Shown piece by piece: positions 1-8,565 of a stretch of 45,092 bases of DNA. A program made the translations under genes and the position numbers. The DNA comes from Planctomycetota bacterium. Lineage in GTDB: Bacteria > Planctomycetota > Planctomycetia > Pirellulales > Pirellulaceae. The notes under the pieces are model-generated. The model was not told where the DNA came from. It saw only the letters and a program-made list of their open reading frames with translations, and ran no database searches. Positions within the stretch are counted from its first letter, which is position 1. Every line of letters starts with the position of its first letter. The stretch is taken from positions 1 to 45,092 of the forward strand of contig JAJRWU010000149.1 in the NCBI GenBank assembly GCA_024276655.1. The letters run 5' to 3'.

Positions 1-140
1 CGGCTAACAATGGCTCGTTTAACGGCAAGCCGAAGGCGACTGCGTTTTTCGGTCTTGCTCAAACGCGTTGGCGCCAAACACAGCCGCCTTCGGCTTGCCG
101 TTAAACGAAGAATGCGACATTTTCAACCGCGAGCAGTATA
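1..140 (-). repeat. Palindromic MITE-like element A, copy 1 (cut by window edge)
   Basis: This copy is built around a long hairpin. The arm gtttaacggcaagccgaagg (positions 18-37) returns in reverse complement at about 85-106. Near-identical copies lie at 15198-15348, 27624-27740 and 36344-36493. The right edge ends in a reverse complement of TATACTGCTCGCGG, which resembles the TATACTGCTCACGG edge of copy 2. The ATG at position 10 belongs to the repeat and opens a frame running into the next gene, but that frame is not used here as the gene start. Confidence 0.8.
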
Positions 141-207
141 CAAGCACGACGCGGCGCCTCTTTTCCGCCCATTCCAAAATGACGCGAGTGATATCGGACC
201 CCTCAAT

Positions 208-1827
208 ATGACCAAGCTTTCGACCCCAGATCTTCTTGACCGTTTTGCCCAGAAGGCGCGGCGGCTGTATACGTTGCCGGCCGTGGCGGCCAAGGTTTTG
301 GAGCTGACAGAATCTCCGCGGGTCGATATTCGAGCCCTAAAAACGTGCATCGAAAAAGATCCTTCGCTGGCCACCAAGTTGCTCGGCGTGGTCAACAGTT
401 CGCTGTTCGGACTCAGTCGGCAAGTGAGCGATTTGAATCAGGCATTGGCCCTGTTGGGCGTGAAGCCGCTGAAATTGTTGGTGCTTGGTTTTAGTCTGCC
501 CAAGAGTTTGACCGAAGGCGCCGAGCCGGAGGCGTTAGCGGCCTATTGGAAACACGCGCTGATTAAATCAGTCGCGGCGAGAGAAATCAGCATTCGCTTT
601 TGGAACGCGCCCGGCGACGAGGCGTTTTTGGCCGCGCTGCTGCAAGACGTCGGAGTGTTGGTGCTCACGCAAGATCTCGGCGAACCGTATATCGCGCTTC
701 GCCGCCGCGCCATCGCCGAACACGCCGACACCGCCCCCTGGGAAGAAGACGCCCTAGGATTTCACCATATCGCACTCAGCGCCCGGTTGCTCGAACATTG
801 GAAATTGCCGCGGAGCATTGTCCGCGCGGTGGGAATTCCTCACGACGCCGAGGTGATCAACCAACTGCCTGAAAACGAACGAACAACGCCGCAAATTCTG
901 CATTTGGCGGAACTGACCGCGCAACTCCTGGCCGAGCAGACCGCCGGCTCCTTGGCGGAATTGATCGCCGCGAGCGGCGCGTATCGCGAAATAAAAATCG
1001 ACGAAGCCGTCGAACTGCTGGTCGGAATCGAACCCAAAATACAACAACTGAGCGAGACGCTGGCGATCTCTTTCTCCGACGAAATAGACTGCGCCGCGAT
1101 CGTCGAACAGGCGCACGCCCAACTGTCGCTGGCCGCCCAAGACGCCGCCGGCACGATGCTGAAGCAGCGCGCCGAACGCTCGCGGGAAGTTGAAGAAGTG
1201 GCCGTCCTACGGGAAACCGCCCAACGCCGCGCCGCGATGCCCGCCGAGCCAGGTCGTCTGCCGACGGCCGCCGCTTCGCCCCTGGCGCTGCAATCGAAAA
1301 GCGCCACCACGAACACCAAAACCCTCGCCTCGCGCGCAAACAACCAGGCAGTTGACGACCCAGGATTACTCGGCCGCATCGCTAGCGGCGTGGCGATGTC
1401 GCGTAAAACACGCAGCCCGTTGAGCCTGCTGATGGTGGCCTTGAACGATCTGGGCGAGCTTTCTGTAACGGGCGGGGTCGAGCGGGTTTGCATGTTGATC
1501 GGCGCTTTTGAAAAAACGCTCAACAGCCTCTGCGACCCACACGGCGGCGCACTGTTGGTCGGCGACGGACAATGGGGCGTTGTCATCAACGACTGCGAGC
1601 GCAGCGAGGCGGTGGAATACGCACGCCACATTGTCGAACGCCTGCCGGTGCAAATGTCGCAGGTACCGGCGTTGGCGCATTTGGAGTTTTCCGTCAGCGT
1701 TGGCGCCGCCACGGTGGCCGCTCCGCCGAAAAACTTTCCCGCCGAGGCATTGGCGGAGTCGGCCCAACGGTGTCTGAACGCCGCCCGAACCTCCGGCGGA
1801 GGATTCAAAAGCCTGGAAACCTATTAG
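208..1827 (+). CDS. HDOD-domain signalling protein with degenerate GGDEF-like C-terminus
   Basis: The 539-residue protein has an HDOD domain at about residues 15-215, with the helical pattern typical of the family (CIEKDPSLATKLLGVVNSS, then LLQDVGVLVL). A linker of low complexity follows. Residues about 383-539 resemble a diguanylate-cyclase fold, but the GGDEF signature is replaced by VGDGQWGVV (451-459), so cyclase activity is unlikely. HDOD proteins are regulators in bacterial signalling; the partner here is unknown. I chose ATG 208 because the frame upstream of it (open from position 10) only translates palindromic repeat A. The stop overlaps the convergent dehydrogenase gene by 4 bases. 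The HDOD call is firm and the degenerate GGDEF call moderate. Confidence 0.85.
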   Translation: MTKLSTPDLLDRFAQKARRLYTLPAVAAKVLELTESPRVDIRALKTCIEKDPSLATKLLGVVNSSLFGLSRQVSDLNQALALLGVKPLKLLVLGFSLPKSLTEGAEPEALAAYWKHALIKSVAAREISIRFWNAPGDEAFLAALLQDVGVLVLTQDLGEPYIALRRRAIAEHADTAPWEEDALGFHHIALSARLLEHWKLPRSIVRAVGIPHDAEVINQLPENERTTPQILHLAELTAQLLAEQTAGSLAELIAASGAYREIKIDEAVELLVGIEPKIQQLSETLAISFSDEIDCAAIVEQAHAQLSLAAQDAAGTMLKQRAERSREVEEVAVLRETAQRRAAMPAEPGRLPTAAASPLALQSKSATTNTKTLASRANNQAVDDPGLLGRIASGVAMSRKTRSPLSLLMVALNDLGELSVTGGVERVCMLIGAFEKTLNSLCDPHGGALLVGDGQWGVVINDCERSEAVEYARHIVERLPVQMSQVPALAHLEFSVSVGAATVAAPPKNFPAEALAESAQRCLNAARTSGGGFKSLETY

Positions 1828-2642
1828 GCGAGTTCGTAAGGTCCTGCGAATGCAGCCCAGGCGCCCAAGCCGCCATCGACTTCGAGATCGGTCGCGGTGA
1901 CGAAAGAGGCGTCCGCGCAAGACAGCCAAAGCACGGCGTTGGCCACTTCCTCTGGCGCGCCGATGCGTCCCAGAGGATGGCGGTCCGCCAGATCCGACGC
2001 GCCTCCCTGCCCGCCCAAACTCGCTTGCAACAGTGGCGTGTCGATCGCTCCCGGCGATACCGAAACGACGCGAACGCCTTGCCGGGCGTACTCCACGCCC
2101 CACTGGCGGGCCTGCATCAAATTGCCCGATTTGATCGGGCCATACGCCGGAACATTGCGGCACGTTCGGTGCCCCTGCGCGCTGGCGATGTTTACGATCA
2201 CGCCCGACCGCTGCCGCAGCATGTGTGGCAAGGCGTGCTTGGCCATCATCGCGTAGCCGGTGAAGTTGATGTCGAGCATCTTTCGCCAGAGGTCGCTGGA
2301 AAACTGATCGAGCGGGCGATACGAATCGGCGGGTTGGATCGTGGCGTTGTTCACCAGCACATCGATCCCGCCGAATTGCTGAACAGCCCAGTCGACCGCG
2401 CTGCGGCAGTCGTCTTCGCTGGCCACGTCGCCACGGCGAAACACCACCCCCGGCGGTAGGTCGGAAGCGCAGGCGGCGTCGACATCCAGGCAAACAACGC
2501 CCGCCGCGCCGGAGCGGGCAAACGCGTCGCAGATCGCGCGGCCGATGCCCTTGCCGCCGCCGGTGACAAGAACCACGCGGCCGGCGTTGTCGAAACGAAC
2601 GCCGCCCACCGGACGCGAACTCTTCCTCGATGTTTCTGGCAT
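1824..2642 (-). CDS. SDR-family NAD(P)-dependent oxidoreductase
   Basis: This 272-residue classical short-chain dehydrogenase has the nucleotide-binding motif TGGGKGIG at 27-34, NNA at 98-100, the catalytic Ser at about 154 (NIASAQG), and Tyr167 and Lys171 in YGPIK. The PGAIDTPLL segment after the active site is typical of the family. About 20 residues precede the first beta strand, slightly longer than usual. It is expected to be a cytoplasmic enzyme that oxidises or reduces an alcohol or ketone with NAD(P); the substrate cannot be told from the sequence. It is convergent with the HDOD gene and shares 4 bases with its stop region, so it is probably transcribed alone. Confidence 0.93.
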   Translation of the reverse strand: MPETSRKSSRPVGGVRFDNAGRVVLVTGGGKGIGRAICDAFARSGAAGVVCLDVDAACASDLPPGVVFRRGDVASEDDCRSAVDWAVQQFGGIDVLVNNATIQPADSYRPLDQFSSDLWRKMLDINFTGYAMMAKHALPHMLRQRSGVIVNIASAQGHRTCRNVPAYGPIKSGNLMQARQWGVEYARQGVRVVSVSPGAIDTPLLQASLGGQGGASDLADRHPLGRIGAPEEVANAVLWLSCADASFVTATDLEVDGGLGAWAAFAGPYELA

Positions 2643-3103
2643 GGAACGATCGGGTCCTAAAAAAGGGCGTTTGAGAAGTACGGCTTATTCAAAAAGCCGG
2701 CCTTCTGAACCGGGAAGTAATTTCCCCACGCGTTCGAGGTTGCGCGGCGTCGCCTCAGGTTAGTTTTTTGCGAGCGCATTGTCCAATGGCCTTTTGCCGC
2801 GGGCGAAGGCGAAAAGGAACAGTCCCGAAATAAGTTCCCGGTGCCGGAAAAAAAAGTCCGGCGTTTTCAAAATGCCGGTCTTTTAAGTCGGCAGGTAAAT
2901 TGGGGACCATTGATAAGCATGGGCGGCTCCGTGGGCGAGGAGTTTTTTTCCGTCCGATAAGTGCGGTTGCGCGGGGATGATGCGTCTATTTTTAAGGTCC
3001 GCATCAATATTTCGGTCTGAACACTTGCCAACCGACGCTTATGACTACAGAATAAATGTAAGACTTGTTGGTAATTCTTGTTTTCGGGAAAGGGTTGTGG
3101 CAA
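2643..3103. other. Gene-free stretch with two decayed hairpins
   Basis: No convincing gene is seen. Two imperfect hairpins, at about 2674-2706 and 2849-2884, look like degenerate relatives of the AAGCCCGGC...GCCGGGCTT hairpins found intact at 5264, 10494, 13645 and 32157. The remainder must hold the promoters of the short-chain dehydrogenase (leftward) and of the secreted protein at 3104, but no box is clear enough to name. Confidence 0.5.
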
Positions 3104-3655
3104 ATGAGCCGGTTATTCTTTTTGACGGCCGTCGCTTTGTCGTTGGGGGTTTCTGTCGAGGCCCAAGCGCAGAGCTTTGGCCCGGTGCAAACGTTCGCCG
3201 TCGACCCCATTCGTGTTGCTCCGGCGTACGCAGCGCCGGCGTACGCAGCGCCGGTTGTAGCAGCGCCGGTTGTAGCAGCACCCGTCTTCGCGGCTCCGGT
3301 GGCGCGCGCGCCGGTGGCAGTGAGCCATGTCGACGCCTGCAACCCGCACTATGCCGCCCGCCCGGTGTATGCGACGCCCCGATTTGTGCAGCCCTACCGC
3401 CGTGTCATGCGGCCGGTGGTCGCTTATTCCGCCCCCAGCCAGTATGCACCCGTGCAGACGACCTTCCGCCCTGTGGTTCCGGTGGTGGCGTATTCGCCAG
3501 TGGTCGCCCGGCCGGTAGTGGCGTATTCGCCAGTCGTCGCCCAGCCCTTGGTGGTGGCCCGCCCGGTGTTGCTTGGCCAGGGCGTTTTCGGTCAACCCAG
3601 GGCGTATGTTGTCGGCCAACCGGTGAGAAACGCAGTTCGCTACGTGACTCCCTGA
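3104..3655 (+). CDS. Secreted Ala/Val/Pro-rich repeat protein
   Basis: The 183-residue product begins MSRLFFLTAVALSLGVSVEA and has a clear signal peptide, probably cleaved near AQAQ. The mature part is of low complexity: short tandem units of the types APAYA and APVVA, then copies of PVVAYSPVVA. At the DNA level the first units are near-perfect 15-bp repeats at about 3225-3290. I chose ATG 3104 over an earlier in-frame TTG at 3065 because the signal peptide starts there and GGGAAAGGG lies upstream at 3086-3094. It is likely an extracytoplasmic structural or envelope protein; no enzymatic domain is visible. Similar low-complexity secreted proteins are common in Planctomycetota. Confidence 0.75.
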   Translation: MSRLFFLTAVALSLGVSVEAQAQSFGPVQTFAVDPIRVAPAYAAPAYAAPVVAAPVVAAPVFAAPVARAPVAVSHVDACNPHYAARPVYATPRFVQPYRRVMRPVVAYSAPSQYAPVQTTFRPVVPVVAYSPVVARPVVAYSPVVAQPLVVARPVLLGQGVFGQPRAYVVGQPVRNAVRYVTP

Positions 3656-3845
3656 ATCAGTCGATACTCCGCAATATTTAGCCAGAGGGGTACACTCCAA
3701 CGGCGCGGAAACACGCTAAAGCGTACACGCCAACGGTTCGGAAAACGGCGCGGCCGGTTGACGGTTTTCACATCTGCTCTTTACGATAATGGCTGCTGTG
3801 TCTGACTGCCTTGTGTTGTCGTTTCGGGAAGGTGTGCGGCCGTAG

Positions 3846-5150
3846 ATGGAAAAGACCAAAGTTGCCGTCGTCGGCATGGGCGTCGTGGGCTCTGGCGTGG
3901 CGCGATTGTTGCTCGATCAGGGAGATCGCACCGCCCGACACGCCGGCCGCACATTGTGGCTGGAACGGGTGGTGGTTCGCGATGTCGAACGAGCGCGTGA
4001 ATTGGAGCTGCCCGCCGGCGTTCTCTCCGACGATCTTTCGCTGATCATCGACGATCCTGAAATCAAACTGGTCGCGCAGTTGATCGGCGGACTGGAGCCA
4101 GCCCGCACGATCATGTTGCAGTTGCTCGAAAGCGGCAAGGATATTGTCACGGCGAACAAGGCGTTGCTGGCCGAACACGGCGGGGAGTTGTTCGATCGGG
4201 CGCGGGAGTTGGGCCGCTCGATCGCCTTTGAAGCGGCGGTGGCGGGCGGCATTCCGATCATCACCAGCATCGGGCAATGTCTGTCGGCCAACCAGATCAA
4301 TTTGCTGCAAGGAATTCTCAACGGCACCAGCAATTTTATTGTCACGGAAATGGAGGAGCACGGCGCCGACTACGCCGCCACCGTGGCCCAAGCACAAAAA
4401 CTCGGTTACGCCGAGGCCGACCCCACAATGGATGTCGATGGCTCCGACGTCGCGCAGAAACTCGCCATCTTGGCGCACCTGGCGTTCGGCGCCCGCGTGC
4501 ATTGGCAAGATATTCCCCGCCAGGGAATCGACCGACTCAGCCCGACCGATATCCAATACGCCTCCCAGTTGGGTTACCGCATTAAACTGATTGCCGTCGC
4601 GGAGCGAACCGACCAGCGTTTGGAATTGCACGTTTCGCCCACGCTGGTTCGCATGGGGCGGCCCTTGGCGGAGGTGCGCGGCGCGTACAATGCGGTGAGT
4701 GTGGTGGGCGACGCCGTCGGCCGTACTTTTTTTCACGGCCTGGGGGCTGGGCAAATGCCGACCGCCTCGGCGGTGGTGGCCGATATGATCGATACCGCCG
4801 TGGGCCGCACGCAAATTACTTTTCGCACGCTGGAGCTATGGTCGCGGCGGGAATCTGGCGTGGGGTTGCTGCAACATCGGGAGTCGAGCTCTCGGTTTTA
4901 CCTGCGTTTCAGCGTGAACGATCATCCCGGCGTGTTGGCGCAAATCGCGGGAATTTTAGGGGAAAACGCTATTTCGATCGCCTCGGTGATGCAGCACGAA
5001 TCGAGCGAAAACGGCGGCGACCACCAAATTCCCTTGATCATCATGACGCACTCAGCGTCGGAAGGCGCCGCCCAAGACGCGCTGGCCGAAATCGACCAAC
5101 TCGATTCGGTGCAAGCCGGCAGCATTCGCATGCGCGTGCTCGATCGTTAA
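3846..5150 (+). CDS. hom: Homoserine dehydrogenase
   Basis: The enzyme makes homoserine from aspartate semialdehyde with NAD(P)H, at the branch to threonine and methionine. The 434-residue protein has the Rossmann motif GMGVVG (10-15), NGTSN (159-163) and the catalytic-region motif EADPTMDVDGSD followed by AQKLAIL. A C-terminal ACT domain starts near residue 354 (VNDHPGVLAQIAGIL) and is expected to sense threonine. Length and domain order match the standard bacterial monofunctional enzyme. It is the first gene of a same-strand block with the putative homoserine kinase (5428) and aspartate kinase (6762). The 277-bp gap to the next gene contains a terminator-like hairpin, so the three may not form one transcript. 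Confidence 0.97.
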   Translation: MEKTKVAVVGMGVVGSGVARLLLDQGDRTARHAGRTLWLERVVVRDVERARELELPAGVLSDDLSLIIDDPEIKLVAQLIGGLEPARTIMLQLLESGKDIVTANKALLAEHGGELFDRARELGRSIAFEAAVAGGIPIITSIGQCLSANQINLLQGILNGTSNFIVTEMEEHGADYAATVAQAQKLGYAEADPTMDVDGSDVAQKLAILAHLAFGARVHWQDIPRQGIDRLSPTDIQYASQLGYRIKLIAVAERTDQRLELHVSPTLVRMGRPLAEVRGAYNAVSVVGDAVGRTFFHGLGAGQMPTASAVVADMIDTAVGRTQITFRTLELWSRRESGVGLLQHRESSSRFYLRFSVNDHPGVLAQIAGILGENAISIASVMQHESSENGGDHQIPLIIMTHSASEGAAQDALAEIDQLDSVQAGSIRMRVLDR

Positions 5151-5263
5151 GCCCCCCTCGACAAGCATCGCCCGACAGCCGACATTGGCGGTCATCCATG
5201 CGGTTCCCCAGCCGTAGTGTTGGGCGAAGTTTGGGAAGTCTTGGAAAACGACAGCCCGGTTTA

Positions 5264-5295
5264 GAAGCCCGGCTTTTTGAAAAAGCCGGGCTTCT
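5264..5295. terminator. Perfect AAGCCCGGC hairpin (repeat family E)
   Basis: Arms GAAGCCCGGCTTTTT and its complement pair perfectly around a tiny loop. The hairpin sits between hom and the next gene. It is symmetrical and lacks a long T-run after the stem, so it could terminate transcription from either direction or be only a repeat. Copies with the same core occur at 10494, 13645 and 32157. Confidence 0.6.
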
Positions 5296-5427
5296 CAGAC
5301 GCCAACTCGATATTTGATGGCGCTACGGTTTTCTGGTTTCAGGCCGCCCCAAGAGTATGTGAATTTGCACGACGGCTTTCGAGGCCGTTGCAACTGATGT
5401 TTTTCCTCGTTGAATTGCGGAGCACTG

Positions 5428-6624
5428 ATGAAATACGCAATCATCATTCCCGATGGCTGTGCCGATGAACCGCTGGAGTCGCTTGGCGGTAAAACTCCCC
5501 TGCAAGCGGCCCACACGCCCGCGATGGACGCCGTCGTGGCCTCCGGCGTGGTCGGCTTCGCTCACCATGTTCCGCCGCATCTGCCGGCTGGGTCGGACGT
5601 CGCCAATATGAGCCTATTGGGTTACAACCCGAATGCCTACTTTACCGGGCGGGCGCCGTTGGAGGCGGCGGCGCAGGGCATCGCACTAGGGCCCGACGAC
5701 TGGGCGGTGCGCTGCAATTTGGTCACGATCGAAGACCAAACCATGCAAGATTTTACCGCAGGACATATTTCCACCGACGAAGCCAGACAACTGCTGGCCT
5801 CACTCCAAGAGCGGCTGGAAAATGAACGGCTGGAGTTGGCGCCGGGTGTGAGTTATCGCAATTTGTTGCTTTTTCGAGGCGCCGGCGCAGCGCCGCCGTT
5901 TAGCCCCGAAACTCGCACCGTTCCCCCGCATGATCTGACCGGCCAGGCGGTCGTCGATAGTTTCCCTCGCGGCGCCGGCAGCGACCTGCTCAACCAGATC
6001 ATGAGTTTGAGCATCGACGTGTTTGCCGGCCATCCTGTCAACAAGGCGCGGCTTGCCGCGGGAAAACGCCCGGCCACCAACGTGTGGCTCTGGGGACTGG
6101 GCCGCACGCCCAAACTGCCCTCTTTTTCTGAGCAATATCAAAAAACAGGCCGCATGATCACGGCGGTCGATCTGCTGCGAGGCTTGGCCGCCTTGGTCGG
6201 TTGGCCCTGTATCGAGGCGCCCGGCGCCACCGGCTACACCGATACCGACTACGCCTCCAAGGGCCGCTGCGCCATTGCCGCAATAGCCGAAGCCGATGTG
6301 GTTTGCGTGCATATCGAAGCGCCCGACGAAGCTTCGCATGAAGGTGAGGTGGCGGCCAAAATCAAGGCCATCGAACAAATCGATCAGCATGTGGTCGGTC
6401 CGCTGCATGCCGCGCTCCGCGCCGGCGGCGAGCACCGCATTCTTGTCACGCCCGACCACCCCACTTCGATTGCCACCAAAACGCATACGCACGGCGCCGT
6501 GCCGTTCGCCTTGGCGGGAACGGGCGTCGAGCCCGATCGGCATTCGCATTATAATGAAGTTTCGGCGGCCGAGGGCGAAGCTTTTCCCGACGGCTGGAAA
6601 GTGATGGCGCGCTTTTTGGGCTGA
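5428..6624 (+). CDS. ApgM/phosphoglycerate-mutase-like protein, probable homoserine kinase
   Basis: This 398-residue protein of the alkaline-phosphatase superfamily resembles archaeal-type cofactor-independent phosphoglycerate mutase. It has PDG near the N-terminus (8-10), SDVANMSLLGYNP (56-68) carrying the predicted active-site Ser, and DHPTS at 343-347 with a later HTHG metal-site region. A subgroup of this family has been proposed to act as homoserine kinase in bacteria lacking the GHMP-type ThrB. Its position between homoserine dehydrogenase and aspartate kinase fits that role (phosphorylating homoserine for threonine synthesis) better than glycolysis. The start at ATG 5428 is preferred over TTG/ATG candidates upstream because the conserved beta strand KYAIIIPDG begins there. 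Phosphoglycerate mutase activity remains possible. Confidence 0.88.
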   Translation: MKYAIIIPDGCADEPLESLGGKTPLQAAHTPAMDAVVASGVVGFAHHVPPHLPAGSDVANMSLLGYNPNAYFTGRAPLEAAAQGIALGPDDWAVRCNLVTIEDQTMQDFTAGHISTDEARQLLASLQERLENERLELAPGVSYRNLLLFRGAGAAPPFSPETRTVPPHDLTGQAVVDSFPRGAGSDLLNQIMSLSIDVFAGHPVNKARLAAGKRPATNVWLWGLGRTPKLPSFSEQYQKTGRMITAVDLLRGLAALVGWPCIEAPGATGYTDTDYASKGRCAIAAIAEADVVCVHIEAPDEASHEGEVAAKIKAIEQIDQHVVGPLHAALRAGGEHRILVTPDHPTSIATKTHTHGAVPFALAGTGVEPDRHSHYNEVSAAEGEAFPDGWKVMARFLG

Positions 6625-6635
6625 CCGGCTTTTTC

Positions 6636-6708
6636 TGTAACCGTTCACGGTGGCGCGGGAAATGCGAAAGCAATCTATCCGACAAGTCAAAACCCGTGAA
6701 CGATTACA
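6636..6708. repeat. Imperfect inverted repeat between homoserine kinase and lysC
   Basis: TGTAACCGTTCACGG at 6636-6650 returns as a reverse complement with one mismatch at 6694-6708. The left half, including the following GGTGGCGCGG, resembles 12064-12100, so this may be a dispersed repeat. It could also form a structured leader ahead of lysC; no known riboswitch class was recognised. Confidence 0.45.
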
Positions 6709-6761
6709 AAACTGTTTCTCTATTCGCCCGCAACGGCTGGGCTAGAAGAGTGTAAATTCCC

Positions 6762-8543
6762 ATGCCGCTTATCGTGCAAAAATTCGGCGGCACCAGCGTT
6801 GCCGATAGCGAAAAAATATTGGCCGCGGCGCGCAAGGCCATTCGCGCCCAGCAAGAAGGCAACCAGGTGGTGATGGTCGTCAGCGCGATGGGCAAGAATA
6901 CCGACATGCTGGTCGGCTTGGCCGCCGAAATCAACGACCACCCGCCCGCTCGTGAGCTAGACATGCTGCTCTCCACCGGCGAGCAGGTGAGCGTGGCGCT
7001 GATGGCCATGGCCATTCATTCGCTGGGCCACAAGGGCGTCAGCCTCACGGGCGGCCAAATCGGCATCAAAACCGATAGCACGCACACCAAGGCCCGCATC
7101 CGCTCCATCTCCACGGAACGCATGCAACGTTTGCTCGACGAAGGCAATATCGTGATTGCGGCCGGGTTCCAGGGTATCGATGAAAATTTTGATATCACGA
7201 CGCTGGGCCGCGGCGGCAGCGACACCACCGCCGTGGCGTTGGCCGCCGTGTTGCAGGCCGACGCCTGTGAAATCTACACCGATGTGGACGGCGTATACAC
7301 CACCGACCCTCGCGTTTCGCCCGAAGCTCGCCGCATGAGCCACATCAGTTACGATGAAATGCTCGAACTGGCCAGCTTGGGCGCCGGCGTGATGCACAGC
7401 CGGGCGGTGGAATTCGCCAAGAAATTCTCCGTGCCGATTCACGTCCGCAGTAGTTTCACCGATTTGCCCGGAACGTTGATCGTGGCCGACCCCGAATCGA
7501 ACGACGTGGCGGTCAGCGGGGCGGCGCTTACCAAAAACGAAGTTCGCATCACGGCGCTGGGCGTGCCCGATGTTCCCGGTTCGATTCTAACGATCTTTTC
7601 CCGGCTGGCCGACCGCGCTATTACGGTCGATATGATCGTGCAAAACATCGGGCTCGACGGCCAGGCCGATGTCTCGTTCACGGCGCCTAGCGAAGAACTG
7701 GCCGCCGCCTTGGAGGCGACTCGCGATGCCGCCCAAACCATTGGCGCCGTGCGAGTCGTTTACGACGACATGGTCTCGAAGGTTTCCGTCGTTGGCCTGG
7801 GAATGGAGCGGCAAACCGGCGTGGCCAACGAAATGTTCGGCGCACTTTCCCAAGCCGGCGTCAACATCCAGATGATCACCACCAGCGAGATAAAAATCTC
7901 GGTGCTGGTGGAGCAGGCGTCGGCGCAACGAGCGCTGCGCACCGTGCACCAGGCGTTCAACCTCGACCAGCCGCCAAAACACTTGACTCCCCTGACCGAG
8001 CGCAGCGCGCAAAAGAATCAGAGTCCGCTCGATGTCGTGGCGTTGCTGCAAGGCGCCGGCATGGAAGACCTGATCATCGACGCCGTCACGCTCGACCAAG
8101 ATCAAAGCCGTGTCACGATCAACGGCGTGCCCGATTCTCCCGGCGTCGCGACCAAGGTGTTCGAGGAAGTTGCCGCCGCCGGTATTTTTGTCGACATGAT
8201 CGTGCAGAGTTATCATGGCGACGACGGCCTGGCCACGCTGAGTTTCACGGCCCCCAAGGCTGATCTGAAAAAGAGCGTGCTGGTGGCCGAGAGTTTGGCC
8301 AAGTCGCTGCAATTTCATTCGATCACGAGCAGCGCCGATGTGGCGAAGCTCTCGGTTTCCGGCATCGGCTTGCGTAGCCATACGAGCGTCGGCATGCGAA
8401 TGTTCCGCGCCTTGGCGGATGCGGGAATCAACGTCGGCATGATCAACACCAGCGAAGTGCGGGTGAACGTGGTTGTCGACGGCGCGCAAGGCGAACGGGC
8501 GCTCGCCTGTTTGCAACAAGCCTTCGCCGACGTGATGCAATAG
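6762..8543 (+). CDS. lysC: Aspartate kinase with four ACT domains
   Basis: The enzyme phosphorylates aspartate, the first step to lysine, threonine and methionine. The N-terminal kinase begins with QKFGGTSVADSEK (residues 6-18) and continues with the LLSTGEQVS and GRGGSDTTAVALAA motifs. After about residue 262 come two tandem ACT pairs: EVRITALGVPDVPGS to the first linker near 415, then a second pair at about 440-593 (RVTINGVPDSPGVATKVFEE, then VSGIGLRSHTSVGMRMF). At 593 residues it is much longer than the usual enzyme of about 400, because the ACT pair is duplicated. This architecture is known in cyanobacteria and fits feedback control by lysine and threonine. It is the last gene of the aspartate-family block. 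Confidence 0.97.
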   Translation: MPLIVQKFGGTSVADSEKILAAARKAIRAQQEGNQVVMVVSAMGKNTDMLVGLAAEINDHPPARELDMLLSTGEQVSVALMAMAIHSLGHKGVSLTGGQIGIKTDSTHTKARIRSISTERMQRLLDEGNIVIAAGFQGIDENFDITTLGRGGSDTTAVALAAVLQADACEIYTDVDGVYTTDPRVSPEARRMSHISYDEMLELASLGAGVMHSRAVEFAKKFSVPIHVRSSFTDLPGTLIVADPESNDVAVSGAALTKNEVRITALGVPDVPGSILTIFSRLADRAITVDMIVQNIGLDGQADVSFTAPSEELAAALEATRDAAQTIGAVRVVYDDMVSKVSVVGLGMERQTGVANEMFGALSQAGVNIQMITTSEIKISVLVEQASAQRALRTVHQAFNLDQPPKHLTPLTERSAQKNQSPLDVVALLQGAGMEDLIIDAVTLDQDQSRVTINGVPDSPGVATKVFEEVAAAGIFVDMIVQSYHGDDGLATLSFTAPKADLKKSVLVAESLAKSLQFHSITSSADVAKLSVSGIGLRSHTSVGMRMFRALADAGINVGMINTSEVRVNVVVDGAQGERALACLQQAFADVMQ

Positions 8544-8565
8544 AGCGGTGGTTATTCCGTGATTT

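Noticed and set aside
10-207. N-terminal extension of the HDOD protein from ATG 10
   Set aside because: The extension is a translation of palindromic repeat A; the HDOD domain fits a start at 208.
2977-3681. Alternative 234-codon frame over the secreted repeat protein
   Set aside because: It is Arg/Gly/Ser-rich without domain or signal; the frame at 3104 has a signal peptide and ribosome site.
6625-6761. Lysine riboswitch ahead of lysC
   Set aside because: Only a simple inverted repeat is visible, with none of the conserved lysine-riboswitch elements recognised, and it resembles a dispersed repeat.
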